From contig CALYLW010000132.1 in NCBI GenBank assembly GCA_944989445.1, positions 1 to 64,000 on the forward strand: a stretch of 64,000 nt of DNA. The letters are read 5' to 3'. Origin of the DNA: Ampullaceana balthica (taxonomy: Eukaryota; Mollusca; Gastropoda; Lymnaeidae). A program made the position numbers and the translations under genes. Of the stretch, positions 55,230 through 64,000 are shown piece by piece; positions within the stretch are counted from its first letter, which is position 1; every line of letters starts with the position of its first letter. A model generated the notes under the pieces. The model was not told the origin of the DNA. It saw only the letters and a list, made by a program, of their open reading frames with translations, and searched no databases.

Positions 55230-55340
55230 CTGTTATAATACGCAGGAAAGGGGTCGACGAAATATTAAGAGTCTCCAAATGAACATTCGCCAGCTGTGTA
55301 CAGTGGGTTAATAGAGCATCTATTGATTTATCAGTGATGG
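55230..55340 (-). CDS. Orphan LRR exon of an AMN1/FBXL-type gene
   Basis: A 111-bp exon with acceptor GCATTTCATTTCCAG and donor GTAGGT, phase 1 to phase 1. It encodes ITDKSIDALLTHCTQLANVH then LETLNISSTPFLRIIT: a canonical cysteine-containing LRR of this family. It lies upstream of the N-terminal-type exon at 53,094-53,182 on the same strand, so it probably belongs to a different, further-upstream paralogue whose other exons I cannot see. Confidence 0.65.
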
Positions 55341-55397
55341 CTGGAAATGAAATGCATTAAGTTATGTAGTGCAATTATTAGAGAGTTCTTTTTATTA

Positions 55398-56131
55398 CAG
55401 TAACATTCCGATAATCCAGCACGTTCGGGACCGGCTCGGTGCCGGACTATTGAAAATTCCGGTCTATCGGGCGGTGCCCCTTCTTTTTAGTGTAGGCTTT
55501 GCCGTAAAACAAATGTACTTTGTTTTTTTAACTACATACGTTCATAAATCGTAATTCTAAGGTCAATTAGGTTATCAATTAAACTACAAATACAGTTTGC
55601 AAATACAACAAAGTTTATTTTACATTTTTATAGTGTATGTACACGTACTGTAAAACTGTGTTACGTGTTTTCGTTTCTCTCCTTTTGAACTCGAAGGCTT
55701 AGGTTTTGAAAACATTGCCACTGTGCAGTTAGAACGAAACTGACTTTGTTTATAAACAGTTTCAAAAGTTACGTACATCACTACAGATGAACTGTATTAC
55801 AGTAGAGTACTGAGACACAGTTTACTGCGATGTGAAAGGACACAAAACAACAAGGCATAAAAAATTGCGAGATGCTTCGTGATTGATTATCTGTGCTGCA
55901 CTGCACCTGTATTTATTGTGAGAGCTGAGACTAGCCAGCCGCTAATTGTTTCCGAACAATACCGAGCGCTTCCCCGAACTACCCCGAAAACTTCCGAATA
56001 GCTCTCAAGCGTTTTTATTTGCTTTAAAGATACACTTTTGGAGAAAACCATTTTTTTTACAATTTTCCGGAGCGATGCCGGACTATCGGGCATTCCGGAG
56101 TGTTGGATGCCGGATTATCGGACTTTTACTG
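55398..56131. mobile_element. pogo/Tigger-like non-autonomous element
   Basis: The ends are CAGTAACATTCCGATAATCC and the inverted CAGTAAAAGTCCGATAATCC, flanked by TA on both sides, as in Tc1/mariner-pogo elements. Sub-terminal GGACTAT / CCGGAC motifs repeat. No transposase coding. It lies 57 bp upstream of the orphan LRR exon. Confidence 0.85.
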
Positions 56132-56460
56132 TACTTTTATTTGTTTAGGGTTTTAAACAAAATTAACCACTCTTAAACAGATTTTTGGCATCTGCTTTAG
56201 ATCATTGTTTGATAAAATTTTAAAAAAAATAACAAGTTAGGTTTATTTTAAGTCATCTTCTCTTAGGCAAAACGTTTGATGTATGGCTCAATTCCTGTAA
56301 AAATGAGGAAACTGCCCGGGAAGAACCAAAATTCATTGTCCCACTGCCCACGCTTGAGAGCTATTCTGTATAACGTTATTTTTTAATCTGATGTGTATTT
56401 ATTTTGAAAACTTCCGTCATTAGTGATGGGTGATACACTAGTGTATATATATATATATAT

Positions 56461-57276
56461 TAGGGCTGTTATCGATTAATTTAAATTTAATCGTTAACTT
56501 TTGAACAATTATCGATTAATTAATCGATAATTTCGAATAAAATAAAAAATAGAAATTTATGACGTCATTAAACTGAACATTTCTCACGGACATTGAAAAT
56601 TAAGAATATTTTGAACTAAAGTTCACGACAATGTGTTGATACTTGATTTGTGCTGAAGGTGGTACGCCAGCGATGTATTTGAACCTTTAAAAGAGAATTG
56701 TTTATGGCAGTGGACACAGTAAACGTTTTCACCATCTTCGACTTTGCCATCCGCAGTTAGCTTAAAAAAACATATTTGCTCAACTTTCTAGTTATATGTT
56801 TAAATTTAACTTCGCTGATGCTGTCAGCAGGGCCGTCTTAACGCATAGGCCCGTTTGGCATTTGCCCGGGGGCCCACGAGCATATGGGCCCCATGGGAAT
56901 ATATTTATTTATATATATTATGTATATTCATTTTTATTCAAAACGGGGGAAGGGCCCAACACTATTTCTTTGCCGGGGGGACAAAATGGTGTAAAGACGG
57001 CCATGGCTGTCAGCCATTTTATAGTTGACGTCTGCCAGTCCACGTACATTAATAAAATAAATTTTAATATTACGCGGGAGATGTTTGTACGTAAAAAAAA
57101 ATTATTATTAATTATTAATAATTTATTATTAATTACTAAAATTTAAAAAAAATATTATAAAATATTTTCTTAAATTTTAATCGAATTTTTATCGATTAAA
57201 ATTATTTTAATCGATATTTAATCGATAAAATTTTAACGATTAATCGAGAAATTAATCGAAAATTTCCGCAGCCCTA
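56461..57276. mobile_element. hAT-like element, second copy, inverted relative to 50,245
   Basis: The ends are TAGGGCTGTTATCGATTAAT and the inverted TAGGGCTGCGGAAATTTTCG, set in a (TA)n tract so the target duplication is masked. It shares GACGTCATTAAACTGAACAT and the TAATTATTAATAAT-rich core with 50,245-51,026 in opposite orientation. A MITE is nested at 56,828-57,005. Confidence 0.85.
56828..57005. mobile_element. 178-bp MITE nested in the hAT-like element
   Basis: The ends are CAGGGCCGTC and the inverted CATGGCCGTC. Exact 8-bp flanks GCTGTCAG lie at 56,820-56,827 and 57,006-57,013. The interior has GGGGGCCC and GGGCCC blocks. Confidence 0.9.
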
Positions 57277-57293
57277 ATATATATATATATACA

Positions 57294-57333
<40 letters not shown>

Positions 57334-57355
57334 CACATATATATATATATATATA
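57277..57355. repeat. (TA)n microsatellite
   Basis: About 78 bp of TA dinucleotides with a few interruptions (ACATATTTA, TTTATACACA). Another short TA run is at 56,443-56,460. Confidence 0.95.
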
Positions 57356-57575
57356 TTGAGAAGGTCGGAAACTTCGACCCCCGTCGACTCGACCCCAGGA
57401 CGTTTCGACCCGGTCGGTTTGACCATGGACAGCTCGACCATGGACCTTTTGACCATGGACGTTTCGACCCCGGGCTATTCGACCCCGGACAGTTCGACCA
57501 AAGGACTTTTCAACCTCAGGTCGTTTAGACTCGGGACGTTTCGACCCTTTCGTTTCTACACCGTGAAATGTTTTT
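57356..57575. repeat. 15-bp minisatellite, left arm (TTCGACCCCGGACGT)n
   Basis: About 14 diverged units of TTCGACC(C/A)(C/T)GGAC(G/A)T. The inverse complement of this unit makes up the right arm at 59,380-59,575, so the two arrays form a large inverted repeat around 1.8 kb. Confidence 0.9.
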
Positions 57576-57718
57576 ATTTATTCTTTCTTTATTTATTATT
57601 AATATTTTTTACATTTATTTTTGGTATATTATCCAAAAAGAATTAAAAACATAATCTCCACTACTATCCCAAACACACTTAAAAATGATCTAATTTATTA
57701 TTGGGTTTTAAACATGTA

Positions 57719-58287
57719 CCGTATATACTCTTTCGCAAGCCGACCTTTTTTGGACAAAATCTGGAGGTACGAGGGGGGTCGGCTTACGAGCGGGTCATTA
57801 ACGTATTTCTGCATGGATATTGAATATCGGTGTTGTTATTGTGGATCATCAAGGTCCTTTTCTACATTCTACAAGATTCGACTGCTCTACCAGAAGCTAT
57901 GAAATATTATTAAACATCTGCACTTACCTTATTTAATCATTTTATTTATTTTTGTGAACGTTTTAATAAATTGTTTTAAAATTTGTGTTTTCCACAACGA
58001 ATTTTAATGTACGCGCTTTCGTAACTGTTTACCTAAGAATTTTTTTTTAAATACCGGTAACTCTGGCCTAACAATGTGCACAAAGACAAGGATATGCAGT
58101 ACAAAGAACAATCATAATGACTTATTTAGCTTGTAGTTTTAAAAAAAAATGTGTACCATTTTGTTTAAGCTCTAGTATTATTTTTGGGGGGTCGGCATGC
58201 GAGCGAGTTATACACTTTTAACACTTTTCCAAAAGTTGGTGGGGGGTCGGCTTATGAACGAACGGGCTATAGAACGAGTATATACGG
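57719..58287. mobile_element. TIR element CCGTATATACTC, TA-flanked
   Basis: The ends are CCGTATATACTC and its inverted copy, flanked by TA. Internal AAGCCGACC / GGTCGGC inverted motifs lie next to each end. A related copy in reverse orientation starts at 62,005. No coding region found. TA flanks suggest a Tc1/mariner-type mechanism. Confidence 0.8.
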
Positions 58288-59088
58288 TATATATTTAAGT
58301 AGTTCAAAGATTTTCACTGTGAATTAAAATAAATAAAAGTTGTTTTATTGTTTTTTTTCTTTTCCTTTTCTATTTCTTTTTATTTTCTTAAAAGTGTCGA
58401 TATGTTGAACAACGCACATTGCAGGGATTGAAACCATTACCAAAACCACGCCAATTCATTCACTTCTGTTTCTTGTGTTCTTTAACACGTAAAGAACTCC
58501 CTCGCAGAAATACTGATTTTAATAAGACGTACAAAGTTTTAGTATTTAAGGCTAATAAATTTCAATAGTTAATACCACCGCCAAGCTGCTGGGCCTATAT
58601 GTCCTGACTGAACGTTTCGTCCTTGTTGTTTACATTTAGTCCGGGGGCTACATAATGACATGTTACAAAGTCTAGACCCAGTGATCACCACAGCACGGGG
58701 TGTGCTGTCGAGGGTTATGGGGTAGGTAAATAGAGTGAGTGGGGGCAGAGATAATGTAGGCACCTTTATACAGGATCATCTGACCGCATTGCCTTTATAT
58801 TGACCGATTACATCGGACGAGGTGGGGGTGGAGTTAGAAAGGTTTGGAAGGTCCTCATAGGAATGGCACATTTATCACAATCATGAATTCAAATTTGAAT
58901 GTTGACTGGTTGTACGAGCATATACTTTTTTCAAATCGTCGTAAATTTAAGGTAAAAAATAAACATTTGAAACTCTATTTAATTTTTAATGGATAATAAT
59001 ATTGAGTTACATTATTTTTTATACCAAAGATTATTTTAAAAAGTATATTTTTTTAAAAAGAAGAAAAAAACATTTTCTACGTCTACGG
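58288..59088. other. Unassigned sequence between foldback arms
   Basis: AT-rich with no recognisable coding or element ends. The stretch 58,569-58,860 is more GC-balanced but has no frame I recognise. Confidence 0.5.
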
Positions 59089-59365
59089 CATGGGCGTCGC
59101 TAGGAATTTTTCCAGGGGGGGGCAAAAAAATCCCACTTTTTTAAAATTTTAACTGGCAATGCCATACAGGTACAATTTTCAATTAAATTCAAGTTCAGTA
59201 TAAAATAAGGGTTGAAAAAAGCCTTAGAAATTAATAAGACTTACAAATTAGGGCTGTAATAGTTAAAATACAACATTTATTAATGCATTTAATAAATTAA
59301 TTATTTTTTTCTCAAATGTAGGGGGGGGCAAATGCCCCCCTTGCCCCCCCTTCCCTACGCCCATG
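59089..59365. mobile_element. 277-bp MITE with 9-bp flanking duplication
   Basis: The ends are CATGGGCGTCGCTAGG and the inverted CATGGGCGTAGGGAAGG. The flanks CGTCTACGG at 59,080-59,088 and 59,366-59,374 are identical over 9 bp. The interior has G7-8CAA and inverted TTGCCCCCCC blocks. Nine bases is unusual for hAT and typical of Mutator-type elements; superfamily left open. Confidence 0.87.
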
Positions 59366-59379
59366 CGTCTACGGTGTAG

Positions 59380-59575
59380 ATAAGAAAGGATCGAAACATC
59401 CTGGGTCGAAACGTCCTGTGATGAAACTGTCCGTGGTCGAATCGCCCGGGGTCGAACCGCCCGTGGCCGAACCGGACGGGGTCGAAACGACCTGTGGTCG
59501 AAACTTCCTGTGGTAGAACTGGCAGGTTCGATCCGTCTGAGGTCGTTTCATCCGGGGTCGAATTGTCCGTAATTC
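59380..59575. repeat. 15-bp minisatellite, right arm (GTCGAAACGTCCGGG)n
   Basis: About 12 diverged units, inverse complement of the left arm at 57,356-57,575. Sub-variants CCTGTG and CCGTGG alternate. Confidence 0.9.
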
Positions 59576-59981
59576 ATGTATTTAAAATTGTATTTCAGTT
59601 TTATACTTATTCTCAAGGAACAACTTTTGATAAATCAATTTCGTCAACTATGCCATGCAAAACAGCCAAACTAGCTATAGGTTAGTCAATCTTGATGTAT
59701 TCTTTTTCTATGTTTCTATCTATGAGCCTTTTTGACCATAAGGGGCATCCTGCGATCACTGACGGCATCTGCGATTCTTCCAACTATGCCACCTAAGAGA
59801 GACCTCCAGACATCCCTATCCTGGGCCAGCCTCCCTTGGATCTTCCAGTCATCGCCAAATCTTCTGATGTCTGCCTCCAATTCTCAGCGCCAAGTGTTTC
59901 TGGAATTGCTACGTTTTCGCTTACCCTGGGGGTTTCATTTCATGGCTGACCTTGATGTATTGGAAGGAGGTTTTCTTAGTG

Positions 59982-60857
59982 AAGGGGTTCCCAACCCCGT
60001 GCCCGAGGGCACCATGGCGCCCGCGGAACGATTCGTATGTGCCCGCCACTATTGGACAAAGGCATAATTTTTTCATAAACATTATCTCGTGCATTTCCCC
60101 CATATCAGAAAATGCTAGGTAACATTGAAAAAACGGGTCATTATTTATTAAGCCTCTTCAAGTCTTGAAAAACAGTTTGAAGAGAGATTTTTTGAAGTTT
60201 ACACATATCGAGCCAGTTATTTCCTTCTGTATCAATCCTTTTACCTGCCAAATAAATGTAATGGAAATGGCCGCTTGTATAATGCATATTTTGTTCAAGG
60301 TAAGACAGAAGAACTAGAGTTAGAAATGTTGGACCTTAAGATTGATATTTTTGCTAAAATCCATAATATCAGATGACTTTCGGAATACAGTGGACAGATA
60401 AAAGTTCCCATTTTTGAAAAAAATGGCATATAAAATTGTTTTCAAACAGGAAATTAATAAAAATCAAGATATAGATCTCGACTCACCGATGAGCATCTTT
60501 ATGATTGTTTGCTAACAGGATTATCGTCATACTCTCCTGATACGCAATGGCAAAGATCACATTGACATATTGATATTATAGTTTTTTATAAATTGTTTTC
60601 TTTGTATTTGTGTTTTTTTGTTTATGTTGTTTACATTATGTAAATACATTTCTCTGTGTGTAAGCAATTTGAATAATAATTTTATTATTTTAAAACAGTT
60701 TTGTTTATTATTTATGAACAAATTATGAATATAAGAAAATAAATTATGGGAAAATGAGAAGTTATGGAAGGAGTTTGTCGAATAAAATAGGTGGTGCTCG
60801 CCAAACTACCGATATTGTAGAATGTGCTCTAGAGTACAAAAAGGTTGGGAACCCCTG
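59982..60857. mobile_element. Non-autonomous hAT element in the LINE
   Basis: The ends are AAGGGGTTCCCAACCCCG and the inverted CAGGGGTTCCCAACCTTTTT. Exact 8-bp flanks TCTTAGTG lie at 59,974-59,981 and 60,858-60,865. No transposase recognised inside its 876 bp. Confidence 0.92.
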
Positions 60858-62004
60858 TCTTAGTGTATGACCAATCCACCTCCAACGATTCTGAAGAGAA
60901 TCCTTCTCAATTGACTTCTATTTTGTCCGCTTCTGCTGTTCACGGTTGCTGATTAAGTCTGGCCAGTGAATTCTGAGAATCCTTCTTAGACAATTGTTGA
61001 TAAAAGACTGTTCTGTTCAGGTTGACGGCCGTTGTTTTCAACGTCACGGATCCATACAGCAGCACAGGTTTCACCATATCGTTACAAATCTTTACTTTTA
61101 ATTTGCTGCTTAGGTTTCTGGAGACCAAAACTTTCTGATTTGTTTGAGGGCTGCTCTTGCCTTTTCAATTCATATTTTGACATCAGCGTCTGTATCCCCT
61201 TCTTTATCTACACGCTGCCAAGGTAAACAAAACTGTCCACCTCCCCGAGTTCTTCTCTTTCAATCATGATGTGTGATATACTGGTGGCATTAACCTTGAG
61301 GACTTTACTCTTTCCTTTGTGTATCTTGAGACCCATGCTAGCAGACATTTGTGCAACAAAGTTTGTTTTTTCTTGCAACCTATATTGGATATGTGCAAGA
61401 AGGGCAAGCACATCAGCAAAGTCAAGATCATCGATTTAATCCAAAAAAGATCCATTATATGCCTTTTTTACGTAGATGTTTTCATTACTCAGTCAATGGC
61501 TAACAAGAACAAGAAGGTTGACAGCAAGCGACCTTGTCTCACAACAGCCTTCACTTGGAAAGCATCTGTCCCCAGTTGGCCAACCACGGACAACTCAACA
61601 GTTGACCCCTTCACACGTGACCCTGATTATATCAGTAACCTTCAAATGCACCTAATAATGGCTTAGCAATCTCCAGAGTGTTTGCCTGTCCACACTGTCA
61701 AAGGTCTTTTCATAGTCAACAAAGTTTACGTAGAGAGTCGAATTCCATTCCAGTAACTGCTTTAGAATGATACGCAGTGTTGCTACCTGGTCGGTGCAGG
61801 ATCTGTTGGTGCGAAAGCCAGCTAGTTAGTCACGCAGCAGAAGGTCTACAGCAGTGGTCCCCAACCTTTGTAACGCCGCGGAGCGGTAAAGGTTTGATAA
61901 TTATACCGCTGCCCACTAACCTGGGAGGAGGTATGGATGGGTTGCGGCTGCGAAGATTCTTTATACAAGTATTTTAGATTGTTATGATTTTATAGTTTTA
62001 ATTT

Positions 62005-62530
62005 ACCGTATATACTCGTTCTATAGCCCGTTCGTTCATAAGCCCCCCCCCCTCTTTTGGAATCGAAAAGTATTAAAAGTCTGTTACGCACTCGCAAGCC
62101 GACCCCCAACTAATAATAGGAAAGCTTAAATAACATGGTACACATGTTTGTAAAACTACAAGCTAAATCGGTTATTATTATTGTTTACTTTGTACTACCT
62201 ATCTTTGTCTTTGTGCTCTTTCTTACGCAAGAGTTACCGGTATTTAAAAAAAACAACTTTGGTAAACAGTGGCGAAAGCGCGAACATTAAATTTCGTTTT
62301 TGAAAACAAAATTTCTAAAACAATATATTAAAACATTGAAAAAAATTAATATAATGGATAAAGTAAGGGCAGATGTGTCATAGTATATTATAGCTTTTGG
62401 TTAAACAGTTGAATCTTGCAGAATGTAGAAAAATACCTTGAAGATCTACGATAGCAACACAATATTCAATGTACATGCAGAAATCACTTTTGAGTCGTTC
62501 ATAAAAAGACACCCCAACTTTTCCTTTTGA
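62005..62530 (-). mobile_element. Nested copy of the CCGTATATACTC element
   Basis: Starts CCGTATATACTCGTTC after TA and matches the reverse complement of 57,719-58,287 through AAACTACAAGCTAAAT, AGAGTTACCGGTATTTAAAA, GAAAGCGCG and TCTTG(C/T)AGAATGTAGAAAA. The right end is degenerate (AGTCGTTCATAAAAAGACAC). It replaces the end of the hAT transposase reading frame. Confidence 0.78.
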
Positions 62531-63338
62531 GTTGTTTTCTCGAACGTACTTTTCTGGCCACCGTCATTTGCAATCTCGAGCAGTTGAACTGCATATTGCA
62601 CAGTCAAGCTAGATTCACCAGGTTTACAGATAAATGGGTTACGGATCCATTCCCTACCAGTTCTTGGATCTTTTGTGTTTGGGAAGTAGCGCTCAACCTC
62701 TTGTAAAAGCAAAGACAGGTGATCATGCACCAACTGGGACAAACAGTGCTCAGTCATGCCCTAGAATCCGCGCTAATGTTTGAAACATATCCAAAATGCC
62801 CTATTTTCAGGCACCGTTCCCACAACTCAAATTTGGCTTAAAATGCAACTCATTTGAAAGCCAACTTGAAAACAATTGTAATTTTCCACTGAAGGGACAG
62901 ATTGGGTTCCTTAAGCTGGCTGAATATGTCACACAGGTAAGCAAGTTTTGTGACCCATACTTTGTCACTGAAATGTGCTGCCAGCGGTGACTTCTTTTAT
63001 AAGAGAAATCTTAGCAATGGCTCTCGTAATTCAAATACTCTGTTCGGGGATTTTCCTCTAGACAACCATCTTATTTCTGAGTACAAAAGGGGCCATCTGA
63101 TCTCTGCGTCCATCTCCTCACAAAGCTACTCAAACAGGATTGAGTTAAATGCGTTTGCCTTGATGTGGTTAATAACTTTAATGACATCAATCAATACACT
63201 TTTAATTTTTGGTGACATTTTTCGGCTTGCCAACATTTCCCTGTGAATGATACAAAGCGTAGATTCACTCTCAGGTTCAATCTCCTTAATCCTTTCGAAT
63301 CCCGTCTTTGGTGAGATATCAATGAAATGTAGGAACAC
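62446..63338 (-). pseudogene. hAT transposase remnant (ZBED5/GTF2IRD2/SCAND3-like)
   Basis: 63,338-63,126 encodes FERIKEIEPESESTLCIIHR and EMLASRKMSPKIKSVLID, the conserved block before the C-terminal catalytic region. The next block is split by in-frame stops but readable: LCEEMDAEIRWPLLYSEIRW, LSRGKS and VFELREPL. 62,757-62,446 encodes LLLQEVERYFPNTKDPRTGR, EWIRNPFICKPGESSL and QLLEIANDGGQKS. The last ~35 residues come from the nested element at 62,005-62,530, not from transposase. The N-terminal part is missing. It is a decayed transposon, not a domesticated gene. Confidence 0.88.
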
Positions 63339-63420
63339 AAAAATGAAATAGGAATAAAAATTGAAATAGAAGTAGATCAGCGTGCAAACATGGGCGACAA
63401 ATCAAAATCGCGCACTACAA

Positions 63421-63475
63421 AGGAGCGCTGACATAAAAGCGCCGCGATAAGAGCGCCGACATAAGAGCACCGTCA
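63421..63475. repeat. Short GCGCCGACATAAGA minisatellite
   Basis: Three to four diverged units of AGCGCCGACATAAG inside the hAT element, possibly a remnant of another foldback-type arm. Confidence 0.6.
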
Positions 63476-63604
63476 CAGAGCGCAAAGATTGATTGTAGGC
63501 GGTTGTCTGATCTACGCAAATGTGTCGCTGATGTTCTATGGTGCAGCAAACACGGGTAACAAGCTTTTCCATCTTCTGTATGGAAGGACGCACAGTCCTT
63601 AGAT

Positions 63605-63792
63605 CAGTGATGGCGAACCTTTTTGGGTCCGCGTGCCCAAAATTCAATTAAAACCTACTTATATATAGTAAAATATCAACACGAAGCGCCACCCAAGTCG
63701 TTTGATTAAGGAAATAATATTGTAGTGGCGTACCGGCTCATGAGGCTCTGAGTGCCGTCTGTGGCAAGCGTGGCATAAGTTCGCCATCATTT
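63605..63792. mobile_element. 188-bp hAT-like MITE nested in the hAT element
   Basis: The ends are CAGTGATGGCGAACCTTTTT and the inverted AAATGATGGCGAACTTATGC. The flanks CCTTAGAT (63,597-63,604) and CCCTAGAA (63,793-63,800) match at six of eight positions. The interior has GCGTGCCC and GTGGCAAGCGTGGCA motifs. Confidence 0.82.
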
Positions 63793-64000
63793 CCCTAGAA
63801 AAATACACCACAGTAAAAACAATGTGAATACTTTAATGTTCCTTAGCTCGCGGACAACCAGTCACATCTCCGAAGACCACTAGTGGTCCGCGGACCACAG
63901 CTTGGGGACCACTGGTCTACAGCATTTTTTCTCCTTTTTAAGTAGTACGGAGTTAAATACCTTTTTGGGATAGACAGCAGGGTGATATCCCTGTAGTTGG

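Larger units (their letters stand above)
61852..63914 (-). mobile_element. hAT transposon inserted in the LINE
   Basis: The ends are CAGTGGTCCCCAACCTTTG and the inverted CAGTGGTCCCCAAGCTGTGG. Exact 8-bp flanks GTCTACAG lie at 61,844-61,851 and 63,915-63,922. It contains a transposase pseudogene on the minus strand, a nested CCGTATATACTC element and a nested MITE. Removing it and one flank rejoins the LINE reading frame. Confidence 0.93.
59740..64000 (-). mobile_element. LINE reverse transcriptase, interrupted by two hAT elements
   Basis: Read from the right edge on the minus strand: 64,000-63,923 encodes NYRDITLLSIPKRYL. After an insertion (61,852-63,914) the frame resumes with LAGFRTNRSCTDQVATLRII then ILKQLLEWNSTLYVNFVDYE. 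61,411-61,208 has MGLKIHKGKSKVLKVNA and ELGEVDSFVYLGSV. 61,128-60,940 has KICNDMVKPVLLYGSVTLKT. After a second insertion (59,982-60,857), 59,935-59,740 is the C-terminal tail. It has the layout of AP-endonuclease LINEs. Stops and frameshifts are present, and the xADD motif near 61,400 reads LDFADVL, with the second Asp lost. Inactive; continues past the window. Confidence 0.88.

Noticed and set aside
57274..57646. Frames over the TA tract and 15-bp minisatellite
   Set aside because: They are produced by low-complexity and tandem repeat sequence; peptide periodicity mirrors the DNA repeat.
62446..62757. Domesticated hAT-derived host gene
   Set aside because: The frame lies between intact transposon ends with a fresh target duplication, upstream parts contain stops, and its C-terminus comes from another inserted element.

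Overview
The window is animal nuclear DNA. It is AT-rich, its genes have GT-AG introns, it has no bacterial-type operons, and most of it is repeats and transposable elements. The mix of AP-endonuclease LINEs with terminal zinc fingers, an I-type LINE with RNase H, many small hAT-type elements and tRNA-derived SINEs suits an invertebrate, perhaps a lophotrochozoan such as a mollusc. The phylum is inference; no sequence here fixes it.

Layout. 1-17,329 is one 40-bp satellite of about 423 copies. It is ragged at the left edge, almost perfectly uniform through the middle, and divergent with higher-order structure at the right edge. 17,330-18,900 holds two fragments of the same LINE family in head-to-head orientation. 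19,894-31,465 (minus strand) is the best-supported gene: nine exons whose splice phases all agree encode at least 467 residues of a leucine-rich-repeat protein of the AMN1/FBXL type; the terminal exon was not found with confidence. Its introns carry a 2.7-kb hAT element with two nested MITEs, SINEs, LINE fragments and tandem duplications at two splice sites. 31.5-35.4 kb is a cluster of decayed LINEs. 39.6-46.4 kb holds two elements built of ~165-bp monomers in ~500-bp trimers. 49,972-55,340 carries three further LRR-type exons on the minus strand, probably from one or two tandem paralogues broken up by repeats. 55.4-64.0 kb is nested transposons: a pogo-like element, hAT-like elements, a foldback-like pair of 15-bp minisatellites, and a LINE interrupted by two hAT elements, one of which contains further insertions.

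Many insertions are dated relative to each other by intact target-site duplications, notably 20,352-23,007 (ATCTAGAT), 59,982-60,857 (TCTTAGTG), 61,852-63,914 (GTCTACAG), 56,828-57,005 (GCTGTCAG) and 22,259-22,423 (GGCTCACT). No tRNA gene, rRNA or CRISPR array was seen, and no intact transposase or reverse transcriptase. The LRR gene is the only clear candidate for a host function; its role cannot be read from sequence alone.
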